Origin: Natronohydrobacter sp.
GTDB lineage: Bacteria > Pseudomonadota > Alphaproteobacteria > Rhodobacterales > Rhodobacteraceae
Reading direction: 5' to 3'
DNA: 64,000 nucleotides
Assembly (NCBI GenBank): GCA_030603695.1
Contig: JAUVXF010000003.1
Coordinates: 124,001-188,000, forward strand
Made by a program: the position numbers and the translations under genes. The notes below the pieces were generated by a model. It made no database searches. It had not been told where the DNA came from and saw only the letters and a program-made list of their open reading frames with translations. Positions 28,658-37,724 of the stretch are shown piece by piece. How positions within the stretch are numbered: the first letter of the stretch is position 1; each line of letters starts with the position of its first letter.

Positions 28658-29041
28658 TCAGCGCGCCAGATCGCGCAGAATGGGGCAATCGGGCCGGTTA
28701 TCGCCCATGCAAGCATTTATCAGCTCTGCCAAAGTTGTGCGCATTTGGTGCAATTCTTCCAATTGCGCGTCAATCCGGGCCAGATGCTCGCGCGCCAAAG
28801 ATTTCACATCTGCGCTGGCGCGCGATTCATCTTCGTAGAGGTGCAGCAACTGGCGACATTCCTGCACCGTAAAGCCAAGGGCACGGGCGCGGCGTAAAAA
28901 TGCCAGCCTGTGCAGATCGTTTTCAGAGAAAACGCGGTAGCCATTCGCCTCGCGCTTTGGGGTGATCAACCCGATCTCCTCGTAAAAGCGGATGGTTTTG
29001 GGCGGCAGCCCTGCCCGTTTGCCGACTTCGGAAATATTCAT
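28658..29041 (-). CDS. cueR: Copper-responsive MerR-family regulator CueR
   Basis: A 127-residue MerR-type activator that senses Cu(I) and induces copper export. It has the helix-turn-helix ISEVGKRAGLPPKTIRFYEE, a long dimerisation helix, and the metal loop CMGDNRPDCPIL. The two cysteines are spaced as in CueR-type Cu(I)/Ag(I) sensors and no third cysteine for mercury is present. It overlaps the copA stop as ATGA and is therefore transcribed from the copA promoter, which it should control. Confidence 0.93.
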   Translation of the reverse strand: MNISEVGKRAGLPPKTIRFYEEIGLITPKREANGYRVFSENDLHRLAFLRRARALGFTVQECRQLLHLYEDESRASADVKSLAREHLARIDAQLEELHQMRTTLAELINACMGDNRPDCPILRDLAR

Positions 29042-31545
29042 GCCGCATTCCCCTTCAGCTTGTCCGGCGCGATGTAACGCAGCCGCAGCGCGTTTGACAG
29101 CACACAGACCGAACTGAGTGCCATTGCCCCGGCCGCAAGCATGGGCGACAGCAACAGCCCGAAGGCCGGATATAGCAGCCCCGCCGCAACCGGAATAAGC
29201 GCCGTGTTATAGGCAAAGGCCCAGAACAGATTTTGCCGGATATTGCCCATTGTCCGGCTGGACACTGAAAGCGCGGTCAGCACCGCGTCTGGCGCGCCAG
29301 ACATCAGCACCACATCGGCGGTTTCCATGGCGATATCGGTGCCCGTGCCAAGGGCGATGCCCACATCGGCCTCGGCCAGCGCGGGCGCATCATTGATCCC
29401 GTCACCCACAAAGGCCAGAACCTGTGCGCCAGTCTCGCACAGCTTTGCCAGCGCCTCTACCTTGCCTTTGGGCATGACCTCGGCCACGATCTCGTCAATG
29501 CCCAGATCGCGACCAACGGCATGGGCGGCGGCGCGCGCATCGCCCGAAATCATCACCACGCGCAAGCCGCGCGCTTTCAGCGCAGAAATCAGCGCCTTTG
29601 CGCCGGGTTTGGGCTGATCAGCCACCGCGATCAGCGCCACCAAGGCGCCATCCACGGCCAGATACAAAGGGCTGCGCCCTTGCTCTGCCAGCGCCTCTGC
29701 CTGCGCGGCCAGGGGTGCTGTATCAACCCCTTCCTGCGCCATCAGACGCGCCGCACCCAAGATTACGCGCGCGCCCTCCACATCGCCGCGCACACCCAAA
29801 CCCGTCAGGGATTTGAAACCGCTTACCTGCGGCAGTGCCAAGCCACGCGTTTCAGCCTCGGCCAATATCGCGCGCCCAATGGGATGCTCGCTCTCTTGCT
29901 CCAGCGCGGCGGCCAGCGGCAGGGCGGCATCTGTCTGCCAGCCGGGCACAGTTTGCAGATCCGTCAGCACAGGGCGGCCCTCTGTCAGGGTGCCTGTCTT
30001 GTCAAAGGCGACAGTATCTACCTTGTCCAGCAGTTGCAGGGCTGTTCCTTTGCGAAACAACACCCCCAGTTCTGCCCCGCGCCCTGTGCCCACCATGACA
30101 GAGGTGGGCGTGGCCAGCCCCATGGCACAGGGGCAGGCAATAATCAGAACCGAGACCCCCGCAATCAGTGCGAAACTCAGATCAGGGCCAAAGGCCAGCC
30201 AGATCAGCACCGTCAGCACCGCCACCCCGATCACAACAGGAACAAACACGGCTGTTACTCGATCCACCAGCGCCTGAACCGGCAGCTTTGCCCCCTGTGC
30301 GCTTTCCACCATGCGGATAATCTGCGACAAAACAGTTTCCGCCCCGGTGCGCGTGACCTCCATCTGCAACGCCCCTGCCCCGTTTACAGTGCCGCCGATC
30401 AGCATGTCGCCGGGCTGTTTGGTGGCGGGGATCGGCTCTCCCGTGATCATGCTTTCATCCAGAATCGCACTGCCAGAGATCAGCACGCCATCGGCGGGCA
30501 CACGTTCGCCGGGGCGCATATGCACGATATCGCCCCCCTTCAGATCGCTGATGGCGATTTCCACCACCTCGCCCGCGCGCATCACCCGCGCTGTGCGCGG
30601 CTGCAACCCCACTAGCCGCGCAATGGCAGCACCCGTGCGCCCTTTGGCCCGCGCCTCCAGCCAGCGGCCCAGAAGGATGAGCGTGACAATCACCGCCGCA
30701 GCCTCGAAATAGACCGCGCGCGCAGTGTCGGGCAGCAGCGATGGCGCGAAAGTGGCCAGCGTGGAATAGGCCCATGCCGCCAATGTGCCAATAGCAACAA
30801 GGCTGTTCATATCAGGTGCGCCACGTATCAGCGCGGGCAGCCCGACCGTATAAAAACGCCGCCCCGGCCCGATCAGCACAAGGGTGGTTAGCAAAAACTG
30901 CGCCAGCCAAAGCGTTTGCATGCCAACCAAGTCATGCAACCAGTGATGAAAGGCAGGCACCGCATGCCCGCCCATTTCCAGAATGAAGACAGGCAATGTC
31001 AGGGCGGCTGCGGCAATCAGATTGCCGCGTATTGCCCGCGCCTCGGCATCATGGCGGCTTTGGGGGTCTTCTGGCGGGCTGTCTGCGCCCAACACCTGCG
31101 CCGGATAGCCAAGCCGGGTTGCCGCCGCAATCAGCGCGGCTGCATCGCCCTGCCCGGCCAGATGCTCCACCTGCGCGCGCCCGGTGGCAAGGTTTACATC
31201 CGCCCGCAAAACGCCCGGAACAGCATGAAGCGCCGTTTCAACCCGGCTGACGCAAGAGGCGCAGGTCATGCGCTCCAAGGCCAGCTCTATCTGGGCCACG
31301 CGCAAGGGATAGCCTGCGCGCTGCATGCTTTGCCGTAATGCGGCCATATCCAGATCGGGGCTTGCCTGCAAAACCGCCTCGCTGGTGGCAAGGTTTACCG
31401 CAGGCTCTGTCACACCCGGAACAGTGGCCAAAGCAGCCTCGGCCCGGCGCACACAGCCCGCACAGCTAAGATTGCCGATTGGCAAGCGCAATTCCGTGGC
31501 GGGTTTGGGTGCAGTGGTTTTGATAGGCGGCGTCATGGTATTCAC
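29038..31545 (-). CDS. copA: Cu(I)-exporting P1B-type ATPase
   Basis: Exports Cu(I) across the inner membrane at the cost of ATP. The 835-residue protein has two N-terminal heavy-metal domains (GNLSCAGC and MTCASC) and eight membrane spans. The TGE actuator loop (MITGEPIP), the transmembrane metal motif CPCAMG, the phosphorylation site DKTGTLT and the hinge GDGINDAP are all present. It is the promoter-proximal gene of copA-cueR. A MerR-type operator lies 34 bases upstream of the ATG. Confidence 0.97.
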   Translation of the reverse strand: MNTMTPPIKTTAPKPATELRLPIGNLSCAGCVRRAEAALATVPGVTEPAVNLATSEAVLQASPDLDMAALRQSMQRAGYPLRVAQIELALERMTCASCVSRVETALHAVPGVLRADVNLATGRAQVEHLAGQGDAAALIAAATRLGYPAQVLGADSPPEDPQSRHDAEARAIRGNLIAAAALTLPVFILEMGGHAVPAFHHWLHDLVGMQTLWLAQFLLTTLVLIGPGRRFYTVGLPALIRGAPDMNSLVAIGTLAAWAYSTLATFAPSLLPDTARAVYFEAAAVIVTLILLGRWLEARAKGRTGAAIARLVGLQPRTARVMRAGEVVEIAISDLKGGDIVHMRPGERVPADGVLISGSAILDESMITGEPIPATKQPGDMLIGGTVNGAGALQMEVTRTGAETVLSQIIRMVESAQGAKLPVQALVDRVTAVFVPVVIGVAVLTVLIWLAFGPDLSFALIAGVSVLIIACPCAMGLATPTSVMVGTGRGAELGVLFRKGTALQLLDKVDTVAFDKTGTLTEGRPVLTDLQTVPGWQTDAALPLAAALEQESEHPIGRAILAEAETRGLALPQVSGFKSLTGLGVRGDVEGARVILGAARLMAQEGVDTAPLAAQAEALAEQGRSPLYLAVDGALVALIAVADQPKPGAKALISALKARGLRVVMISGDARAAAHAVGRDLGIDEIVAEVMPKGKVEALAKLCETGAQVLAFVGDGINDAPALAEADVGIALGTGTDIAMETADVVLMSGAPDAVLTALSVSSRTMGNIRQNLFWAFAYNTALIPVAAGLLYPAFGLLLSPMLAAGAMALSSVCVLSNALRLRYIAPDKLKGNAA

Positions 31546-31578
31546 GCGGTGTTATCCCTTTATGGACGGATTACACCC

Positions 31579-31609
31579 TAGATGGAGGTTCCATCTTGTG
31601 GAAGGTCAA
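31579..31609 (-). promoter_or_regulatory. CueR-type operator and promoter of copA-cueR
   Basis: On the minus strand TTGACC (-35) and CATCTA (-10) are separated by 19 bases, the long spacer typical of MerR-family promoters. An imperfect dyad ACCTTCCA / TGGAACCT fills it, six of eight pairs. CTTGACCTTCCA is very close to known CueR sites. Confidence 0.75.
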
Positions 31610-31695
31610 GGGATTATTTTGGCACTGTCCCAGTTCATGACCAAAAGAGGTTTTGCGCAAGCCGACAAATCCTGTGATGCGGCAGATAACCCAGC

Positions 31696-33240
31696 CTATA
31701 AATCCAGCTTCAGCTGATCGGGATGGGCCTGCTTGCGCTTTGCCACACGCATAGCCCCGGCAGAGGCGCGATCTGTGTTTGATGCGCGTGACCCATGCTT
31801 GAACGCCACCGCCCGCGCCACATCCCGAAACCCTGAAGATTTGCGCAAACCCCAGATGGCATCGCGCGCCGCCGCCCCGGCTTGGGCCAGATCAACAATC
31901 GGGGCGGGATAGCGGGCTTGCAACGCCTTCGCCCCCGCGCCCCATGCCCAAGGCGTGTGCAGATAAGGGCCGGGCACATGCGCCAATTCCGGCAGCCATT
32001 TGCGGATAAACTGGCCATCCGGGTCTTGGTCATATCCCTGTTTTACCGGGTTATACATGCGGATCGTGTTGATCCCAGTTGTGCCCGATTGCATTTGCAC
32101 CTGTGACCAGTGAATTCCCGGCTCGTAATCCGTGAGCAGCCGCGCAAGGATTGGGCCAGTGGCGCGCCAATCCAGCCACAGGTGATAGCTTGCAAAAGAC
32201 ATCAGCATTGCGCGCATGCGGAAATTCAGCCAGCCAGTCGCGCGCAGATAGCGCATGCAGGCATCGACAAAGGGCACCCCTGTTTCCCCCATTTCCCAAG
32301 CGCGCAAACGGGCGCTGTCACTTTCGCGCGGGCGCAGGGTTTCATGGGCAGGGTGCAGGCAGCGCCATTCCAGCGCGGGTTCATCTTCCAGCTTTTGGAT
32401 GAAATGATCGCGCCATGCCAGACGCTTGGCGAAACTGTTCAGCGCGGCCCCCCATTCTGGCGCGCCGGGATGGGCGGCGCGTGCGGCCGCGCGGGCCTGT
32501 TCCACTTGCCGAACAGATACAACCCCAAGCGCCAGATATGGAGAGAGGCGCGAGCAGGCCCGTTCTGCCGTAAGTGGCGAAGACATGGCAACACGGTAGC
32601 GCGCGCCCCGCGTTGCTAGAAAACTGTCCAACGCATGAAGGGCCGCGCGCCTATGCCCTGTCTGGCGATGCGGGCAAGGATCAAGGGCCATGCGAAAGGC
32701 GCGGGCATCGGGCAGATGTTCCAGCCCGGAAATTTCGCTTGCGAGTGGCGCAAGCACCTCTGGCGCAGGGACAAGGGGCTGGCGCATGAAGCGGTTGCGC
32801 TGGCCCTGCCAGCCGTCACGGCTTTCCAGCCGCCGCACCACCCCCGATTGCGGCAGTTCCTGCCAGTCAATCCCATTTGCCCGCGCCCAAGCGCCCACGC
32901 GTTTATCGCGCGCATATGTCCAGGCATTGCCTGTTTCTTCATGGCTGATCATGCGGGTGATGTGATGCGCCTTGCACAGGCGCGCAAGCTCCTCCACAGC
33001 CTCGCCCTTGCGCAGGATAAGCGGCTGGCCAAGGGCCGCCAGATCGGCGCGCAGGCTGTCCAACGCCTCTGCCGTAAAGGCCCATTGGCGCGCGGATGTA
33101 TCTGGAAGCGCCCAGTAATCGGGTTCGATGATATATAGCGGCAGAATATGAGGCCCCGCCAAGGCCAAGGCCGGATGATCCGTAATCCGCAGATCACGCT
33201 TGAACCAGACAAGAACAGGGGGCGTTGTATGGGCTGTCAT
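31696..33240 (-). CDS. DNA photolyase / cryptochrome family protein
   Basis: A 514-residue flavoprotein with an N-terminal photolyase domain (LVWFKRDLRITDHPALALA) and a C-terminal FAD-binding domain (SRLSPYLALGVVSVRQV, LNFRMRAMLMSF, MYNPVKQGYDQDPDGQFIRKW). Expected to repair UV-induced pyrimidine dimers with blue light, or to act as a photoreceptor. The region WSQVQMQSGTTGINTIR replaces the usual WQWxAG...QPYFRI of class I CPD enzymes, so this is a divergent subclass. It lacks the four-cysteine cluster of the FeS type. ATG 33240 is used; ATG 33252 is possible. A LexA-type box lies 43 bases upstream. Confidence 0.85.
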   Translation of the reverse strand: MTAHTTPPVLVWFKRDLRITDHPALALAGPHILPLYIIEPDYWALPDTSARQWAFTAEALDSLRADLAALGQPLILRKGEAVEELARLCKAHHITRMISHEETGNAWTYARDKRVGAWARANGIDWQELPQSGVVRRLESRDGWQGQRNRFMRQPLVPAPEVLAPLASEISGLEHLPDARAFRMALDPCPHRQTGHRRAALHALDSFLATRGARYRVAMSSPLTAERACSRLSPYLALGVVSVRQVEQARAAARAAHPGAPEWGAALNSFAKRLAWRDHFIQKLEDEPALEWRCLHPAHETLRPRESDSARLRAWEMGETGVPFVDACMRYLRATGWLNFRMRAMLMSFASYHLWLDWRATGPILARLLTDYEPGIHWSQVQMQSGTTGINTIRMYNPVKQGYDQDPDGQFIRKWLPELAHVPGPYLHTPWAWGAGAKALQARYPAPIVDLAQAGAAARDAIWGLRKSSGFRDVARAVAFKHGSRASNTDRASAGAMRVAKRKQAHPDQLKLDL

Positions 33241-33282
33241 GGCGCAAGACATATCGTCTCGCACGCAGGCGTCAAGCCAAAT

Positions 33283-33297
33283 GTTCCCCTCTTGTTC
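33283..33297. promoter_or_regulatory. LexA-type SOS box upstream of the photolyase gene
   Basis: GTTC-CCCTCTT-GTTC is an exact GTTC-N7-GTTC repeat in the 72-base gap between RNase R and the photolyase gene. On the minus strand TTGACG follows eight bases later. No RpoE-type TGATC element is present, unlike what is described for R. sphaeroides photolyase. Confidence 0.5.
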
Positions 33298-33312
33298 ACA
33301 TCCGTTTCAGGC

Positions 33313-35553
33313 TTAGCCCCGCTGGCGCTTCAGCTTTTTCTTGGCCTTCGCCACACCTGCCCGTGCCTTGCCTGCGGCACGCCCACGCGGCCCGCCGCGC
33401 CCGCGCCGCCCAGAACTGCGCGTGGGGGCTTCGCCTTCCACCTCCAGCAATTCCAGCGCAATACCACCTGTTACAGGTTCTGCCTCTGCCAGTTTCACCT
33501 TCACGCGCTGGCCAAGCACTATGCGAAAGCCTGTGCGCTCTCCCTCCAGCATTTGCGCCTCTGGGTCATGGCGGAAATATTCATCCCCGATGGCCCGGAT
33601 CGGAACCAACCCATCCGCGCCGGTTTCATCCAGCTTCACAAACACCCCAAACCGGGCCACTCCAGAAACGCGGCCAGTAAATTCCGCACCCACCCTGTCG
33701 GCCAGATAGGCGGCAAGATAGCGATCTGCTGTATCACGTTCAGCGGCCATGGAACGGCGTTCCGCCTCGGATATCGCTTTGGCAGTTTCGTCCAGATGTT
33801 CGATATCCCAAGGGCTAAGCCCATCTGCGCCCCAGCCATGCGCCGAAATTAGGCCGCGATGCACAATCAGATCGGCATAGCGCCGGATGGGAGAGGTGAA
33901 ATGCGCATATTCGCGCAAGGCCAACCCAAAATGCCCAAAATTCTGCGGTGCATAATACGCCTGCGTCATGGAACGCAACGTGGCCATATTGATCAATTCA
34001 TCAAATTCCGTGCCTTCGGCCTGCTTGAGAAGCTGGTTGAAATGGCGCGTCATCAATACTTGGCCCTTGGCCAGCGCAAAGCCCGATTCCCGCGCCAATT
34101 CGCGCAAGGAGTCCATCTTTTCTACGCTGGGTTCTTCATGCACGCGGTATAGAAGCGCACTGCCCTTTTCGCGCAATGTTTCGGCTGCGGCCACATTGGC
34201 CAGCACCATGAATTCCTCGACCAGCCGATGCGCATCAAACCGCTCTTTGAAGGCAACCGAGGTCACGCGCCCTTCATCCGACAGGATGATCTGACGTTCT
34301 GGCAAATCCAGATCCAGCGGCTGGCGGCGCGTGCGCGCAGTGTGAAGCGCGCGGTAGGCGGCGAAAAGATCGGCCAGGGCCTGTGCAAGCGGGGCCGTGG
34401 CCTCGTCCAGCGTGCCACCATCTGCCGCCTGTGCCTGTTCATAGGTGAGAGAGGCTTTGGAGCACATCATCGCGCGGTGGAATTCATGCGCGCGCTTGTT
34501 GCCAGCGGCATCTATGACCATGCGCAGCGCGATACAGGGGCGATCTACCCCTTCATGCAACGAACACAAATCGCCCGACAGGATATCGGGCAGCATGGGC
34601 ACAACACGATCCGGGAAATAGGTGGAATTGCCGCGCCTGCGCGCTTCTCTGTCCAGTTCGGAATTGGGGCGCACATAGGCCGCCACATCGGCAATCGCCA
34701 CCCAAAGGATAAATCCGCCGGGGTTTTCGGGGTCTGGGTCTGCCTCGGCATAAATTGCATCATCATGGTCGCGGGCATCCCATGGGTCGATCGTCATCAA
34801 AGGAAGCGCGCGCAAGTCGCGCCGCCCCTTGGCAGAGATTGGGCCTGCGCCATCGGCCTCGGCAATCACGGCATCTGGGAACGCATCGCGAATGCCATGC
34901 TGATGGATGGCAATCAAAGACACGGCTTTGGGCGCGGTCGGATCGCCCAGCCGTTCGATGATCTTGGCACGCATGGGGCCAAAGCGGGATTTCCCCGCAG
35001 GTTCGGCATGCACCAATTCGCCATCAATCGCGCCGCCAGTATCGGTCACTGTCCAGAACTTGTCTGCGCCCTTGTCAATCGGCACAATACGCCCGCCTTG
35101 GGTTTCCTTGCGGAAAATACCCAGAATACGGCTGGGATTTGCGCCAATCTTGCGGATCACGCGGGCCTGATAATCATAATCGGGGCCGCGGATTTCAGAT
35201 AGTTTTGCCAGCACCCTGTCGCCCTGCCCCAAAGCCGGATCACCGGGTTGCGTTATCATCAGGATGACAGGGGCCGCACCATCGCCGCGCCATTCGACAG
35301 GGCGCGCGAATAGATCGCCTTCGGCATCCGGGGCTAACACTTCCAGCACTGTGACAGGCGGCAAGCCCCCGCTTGCCCGCGCAGAGCGGCGGGGGGCAAG
35401 GGTGCCGTCTGCTTCCAGATCGCGCAAGAGGGCCTTGAGATCAATCTTGGCACTGCCCTTGACTCCGAAAGCTTTGGCAATGTCGCGCCGGTTTGAACCG
35501 GGGTTTTCCGCCAGCCATTGGCGCAGATCATCCAGCGAGGGAAGCTGTTTCAT
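33313..35553 (-). CDS. rnr: Ribonuclease R
   Basis: Processive 3'-5' exoribonuclease of the RNB family that degrades structured RNA. The 746-residue protein has an N-terminal winged helix (SNRRDIAKAFGVKGSAKIDL), cold-shock domains, and the catalytic RNB domain with DPWDARDHDDAIYAE (metal aspartates). A C-terminal S1 domain (GRVSGVARFGVFVKLDETGADGLVP) and a basic tail rich in GRRGRGGPRGR complete it. The start MKQLPSLDDLRQW at 35553 has GGGGCAGGGC upstream; the open frame before it is not conserved. Confidence 0.95.
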   Translation of the reverse strand: MKQLPSLDDLRQWLAENPGSNRRDIAKAFGVKGSAKIDLKALLRDLEADGTLAPRRSARASGGLPPVTVLEVLAPDAEGDLFARPVEWRGDGAAPVILMITQPGDPALGQGDRVLAKLSEIRGPDYDYQARVIRKIGANPSRILGIFRKETQGGRIVPIDKGADKFWTVTDTGGAIDGELVHAEPAGKSRFGPMRAKIIERLGDPTAPKAVSLIAIHQHGIRDAFPDAVIAEADGAGPISAKGRRDLRALPLMTIDPWDARDHDDAIYAEADPDPENPGGFILWVAIADVAAYVRPNSELDREARRRGNSTYFPDRVVPMLPDILSGDLCSLHEGVDRPCIALRMVIDAAGNKRAHEFHRAMMCSKASLTYEQAQAADGGTLDEATAPLAQALADLFAAYRALHTARTRRQPLDLDLPERQIILSDEGRVTSVAFKERFDAHRLVEEFMVLANVAAAETLREKGSALLYRVHEEPSVEKMDSLRELARESGFALAKGQVLMTRHFNQLLKQAEGTEFDELINMATLRSMTQAYYAPQNFGHFGLALREYAHFTSPIRRYADLIVHRGLISAHGWGADGLSPWDIEHLDETAKAISEAERRSMAAERDTADRYLAAYLADRVGAEFTGRVSGVARFGVFVKLDETGADGLVPIRAIGDEYFRHDPEAQMLEGERTGFRIVLGQRVKVKLAEAEPVTGGIALELLEVEGEAPTRSSGRRGRGGPRGRAAGKARAGVAKAKKKLKRQRG

Positions 35554-35664
35554 GCCCTGCCCCCTAAGGCCAAAGCCGCACAAAGCGCGCATGGGAAGCG
35601 CAAGAAAGCGAGGGAATAAACGGTGCGTGTCATTCCCTGCCCCTAGCATGGGTGGCAGCCAGCG

Positions 35665-36099
35665 TCACGGCCAATTCGTGAAACTCAGCACCATGTCGCG
35701 ATGCGCGATCCCGGCATCCAGATACTCTGGCCCCACCGGGGTGAACCCCAGCTTCTCGTAAAACCCGATGGCATGGGTTTGTGATCCAAGTTTCGCGCGC
35801 AGCACGCCCGGTTGTGCGCGCAATACCTCTAGCGCGCTCTGGATCAGGGCCACGCCAATCCCCTGCCCGCGATAGTCTTGCAGCACGCAAACGCGCCCGA
35901 TCTTGCCAGTATCGCCCATCACCAACAAGCGCGCACAGCCTACAGGCAGCCCATCCAGCCGCGCCAGCAGATGCAGCGCGCCCGCGTCGCGCCCATCCAC
36001 CTCTTCGGCCTCTGGCACGCTTTGTTCTTCTATGAACACAATCCGGCGCAACGCATGGCATAGCGCCAGATCATCTGTCAGTTTGACTTGCAAGCTCAT
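35665..36099 (-). CDS. GNAT-family N-acetyltransferase
   Basis: A 144-residue acetyltransferase with the acetyl-CoA loop [15 protein letters not shown] and the preceding strand GKIGRVCV. The end block [28 protein letters not shown] resembles YjdJ/ElaA-like members. The start overlaps the dapE stop as ATGA, so it is cotranslated with dapE. Substrate unknown. Confidence 0.87.
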   Translation of the reverse strand: MSLQVKLTDDLALCHALRRIVFIEEQSVPEAEEVDGRDAGALHLLARLDGLPVGCARLLVMGDTGKIGRVCVLQDYRGQGIGVALIQSALEVLRAQPGVLRAKLGSQTHAIGFYEKLGFTPVGPEYLDAGIAHRDMVLSFTNWP

Positions 36100-37244
36100 G
36101 CGAAATACTGCCTTAGAATGTGTGTATAAACGGCCTTCAATCTGTGAATATCGGCAATCTCCGCATATTCATCCACCTGATGCATGGATTTTCCCACAAG
36201 GCCAAATTCCACCACCGGGCAATGATCCTTCACAAATCGCGCATCAGATGTGCCGCCAGAGGTGGACAGAACAGGCGCAATCCCGCATTCCGCCTCTACA
36301 GCTTGCGCGACAAGATCCACCAAGGGGCCGGGCGGTGTCAGGAAACTCTCGCCAGAGATGCTGATTTCTAGATCAAGGCGCACGCCGCTGCCCGCGCTGT
36401 GCTGCGCGGCGTGATCGCGCAGCCAATCTGACAGGCTGGCCCCGCTGTGCAAATCATTGAAGCGGATATTCAATGTGGCTTTGGCACGCGCCGGAATGAC
36501 ATTGGACGCCGGGTTGCCCACATCAATCGTTGTCAGGGCCAATGTGGAGGGGTCAAAATGCGCGCTGCCCTGATCTAGGCTATGACGCGCCAGCGCATCC
36601 AGATAGGCCACCAGCACGGGCAGCGGGTTTTTCGCGCGGTGCGGATAGGCGGCATGGCCCTGAACGCCTATTGCCGTAACATGCGCGGTGAGTGACCCGC
36701 GCCGCCCGATCTTGATCATCTCGCCCATGCGCGCCGGGCAGGTTGGCTCTCCCACCAGACAGGCGGCCATGGTCTCTCCTTGTGTGGCCATCCACTCAAG
36801 AATGGCAATTGTGCCGTCATGGCCCGGCCCTTCTTCATCGCCTGTGATGGCAAGGATCACAGCCCCATCTGGCGGGGTAGCACGCACGAAATCCACCGCC
36901 GCCGCCGCAAAGGCTGCAACCCCCGATTTCATGTCACACGCCCCGCGTCCCCAGATGCGGCCCTCTGCCAGTTCGCCCCCGAAAGGCGCGCGCGTCCAAT
37001 CGGCGGGATTGCCCAAAGGCACGACATCTGTATGCCCGTTAAAGCCAAAGCTGCGCGGATGCCCCTTTGCGCCCCAACGCGCAAAGAGATTTGGCGTGCC
37101 ATTGCGATCCACGCGCACACAGTCAAACCCCGCGCCGCCAAGCAGGTTTTCCAACAGCACCAATGCGCCGCCTTCTTGCGGTGTGACAGTGGGGCAGCGG
37201 ATCAGATCGCGCGTCAGGGCAACGGGGCAGACAGGTTCAGTCAT
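36096..37244 (-). CDS. dapE: Succinyl-diaminopimelate desuccinylase
   Basis: Zinc metallohydrolase that releases succinate to give LL-diaminopimelate for lysine and peptidoglycan. The 382-residue M20 protein has the first metal motif [13 protein letters not shown], the catalytic [13 protein letters not shown] and the dimerisation domain. The metal-binding end [11 protein letters not shown] is also seen. ATG 37244 overlaps the preceding gene's stop by eight bases. Middle gene of a three-gene string (unknown protein, dapE, GNAT). Confidence 0.95.
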   Translation of the reverse strand: MTEPVCPVALTRDLIRCPTVTPQEGGALVLLENLLGGAGFDCVRVDRNGTPNLFARWGAKGHPRSFGFNGHTDVVPLGNPADWTRAPFGGELAEGRIWGRGACDMKSGVAAFAAAAVDFVRATPPDGAVILAITGDEEGPGHDGTIAILEWMATQGETMAACLVGEPTCPARMGEMIKIGRRGSLTAHVTAIGVQGHAAYPHRAKNPLPVLVAYLDALARHSLDQGSAHFDPSTLALTTIDVGNPASNVIPARAKATLNIRFNDLHSGASLSDWLRDHAAQHSAGSGVRLDLEISISGESFLTPPGPLVDLVAQAVEAECGIAPVLSTSGGTSDARFVKDHCPVVEFGLVGKSMHQVDEYAEIADIHRLKAVYTHILRQYFA

Positions 37245-37596
37245 CCTCTGCCTCGTCGGTGAACCATGTCTTTTGGGCAACGATCACCGCATTCTCTGCC
37301 AAAGCGCGCGCCATAAGATCGCGTTCTTCCTGCGGGATTGTATCGCCAGCCTCAATCCGCTCTTCCAATGTGCCATAGCTGGTGACATTCAGCGGCGCGA
37401 CATCTGCGGTTTTCAGCACGGCCACGGTTTCGCGCACGGCCTCTGCCTCGTCCACGCCCGTGGCATAGACCAGAAGTGCGGCCCCTGTGGCCCCTTTGGG
37501 CAGATCATCATCCGCCGAGCGCCCCAGTTCCACCAGCAATGTATATACCTGTTGCGGGCGTTTGGGGCGGTCGGGTTTTGCGGGTTTATCGGGCAT
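37237..37596 (-). CDS. Conserved protein of unknown function
   Basis: A 119-residue cytoplasmic protein starting [20 protein letters not shown] at ATG 37596. The N-terminus is proline- and lysine-rich; the core ([20 protein letters not shown] to [18 protein letters not shown]) looks alpha/beta. The C-terminus is acidic (FTDEAEDD). I recognise no named family. It is the first gene before dapE and overlaps it by eight bases, so a role near lysine or cell-wall synthesis is possible but not shown. Confidence 0.7.
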   Translation of the reverse strand: MPDKPAKPDRPKRPQQVYTLLVELGRSADDDLPKGATGAALLVYATGVDEAEAVRETVAVLKTADVAPLNVTSYGTLEERIEAGDTIPQEERDLMARALAENAVIVAQKTWFTDEAEDD

Positions 37597-37724
37597 CGGT
37601 CTGTTCCTTGTCTTTGCAAATCTCCTGTCAGGAAAGCCCACGCAATTCAAGCCCCACTGCCGGGGCTGGCCCCCGCCGCGTCCTTTCGCTATGACAAGGG
37701 CCAAGACGCAACAGGGATCGCACC

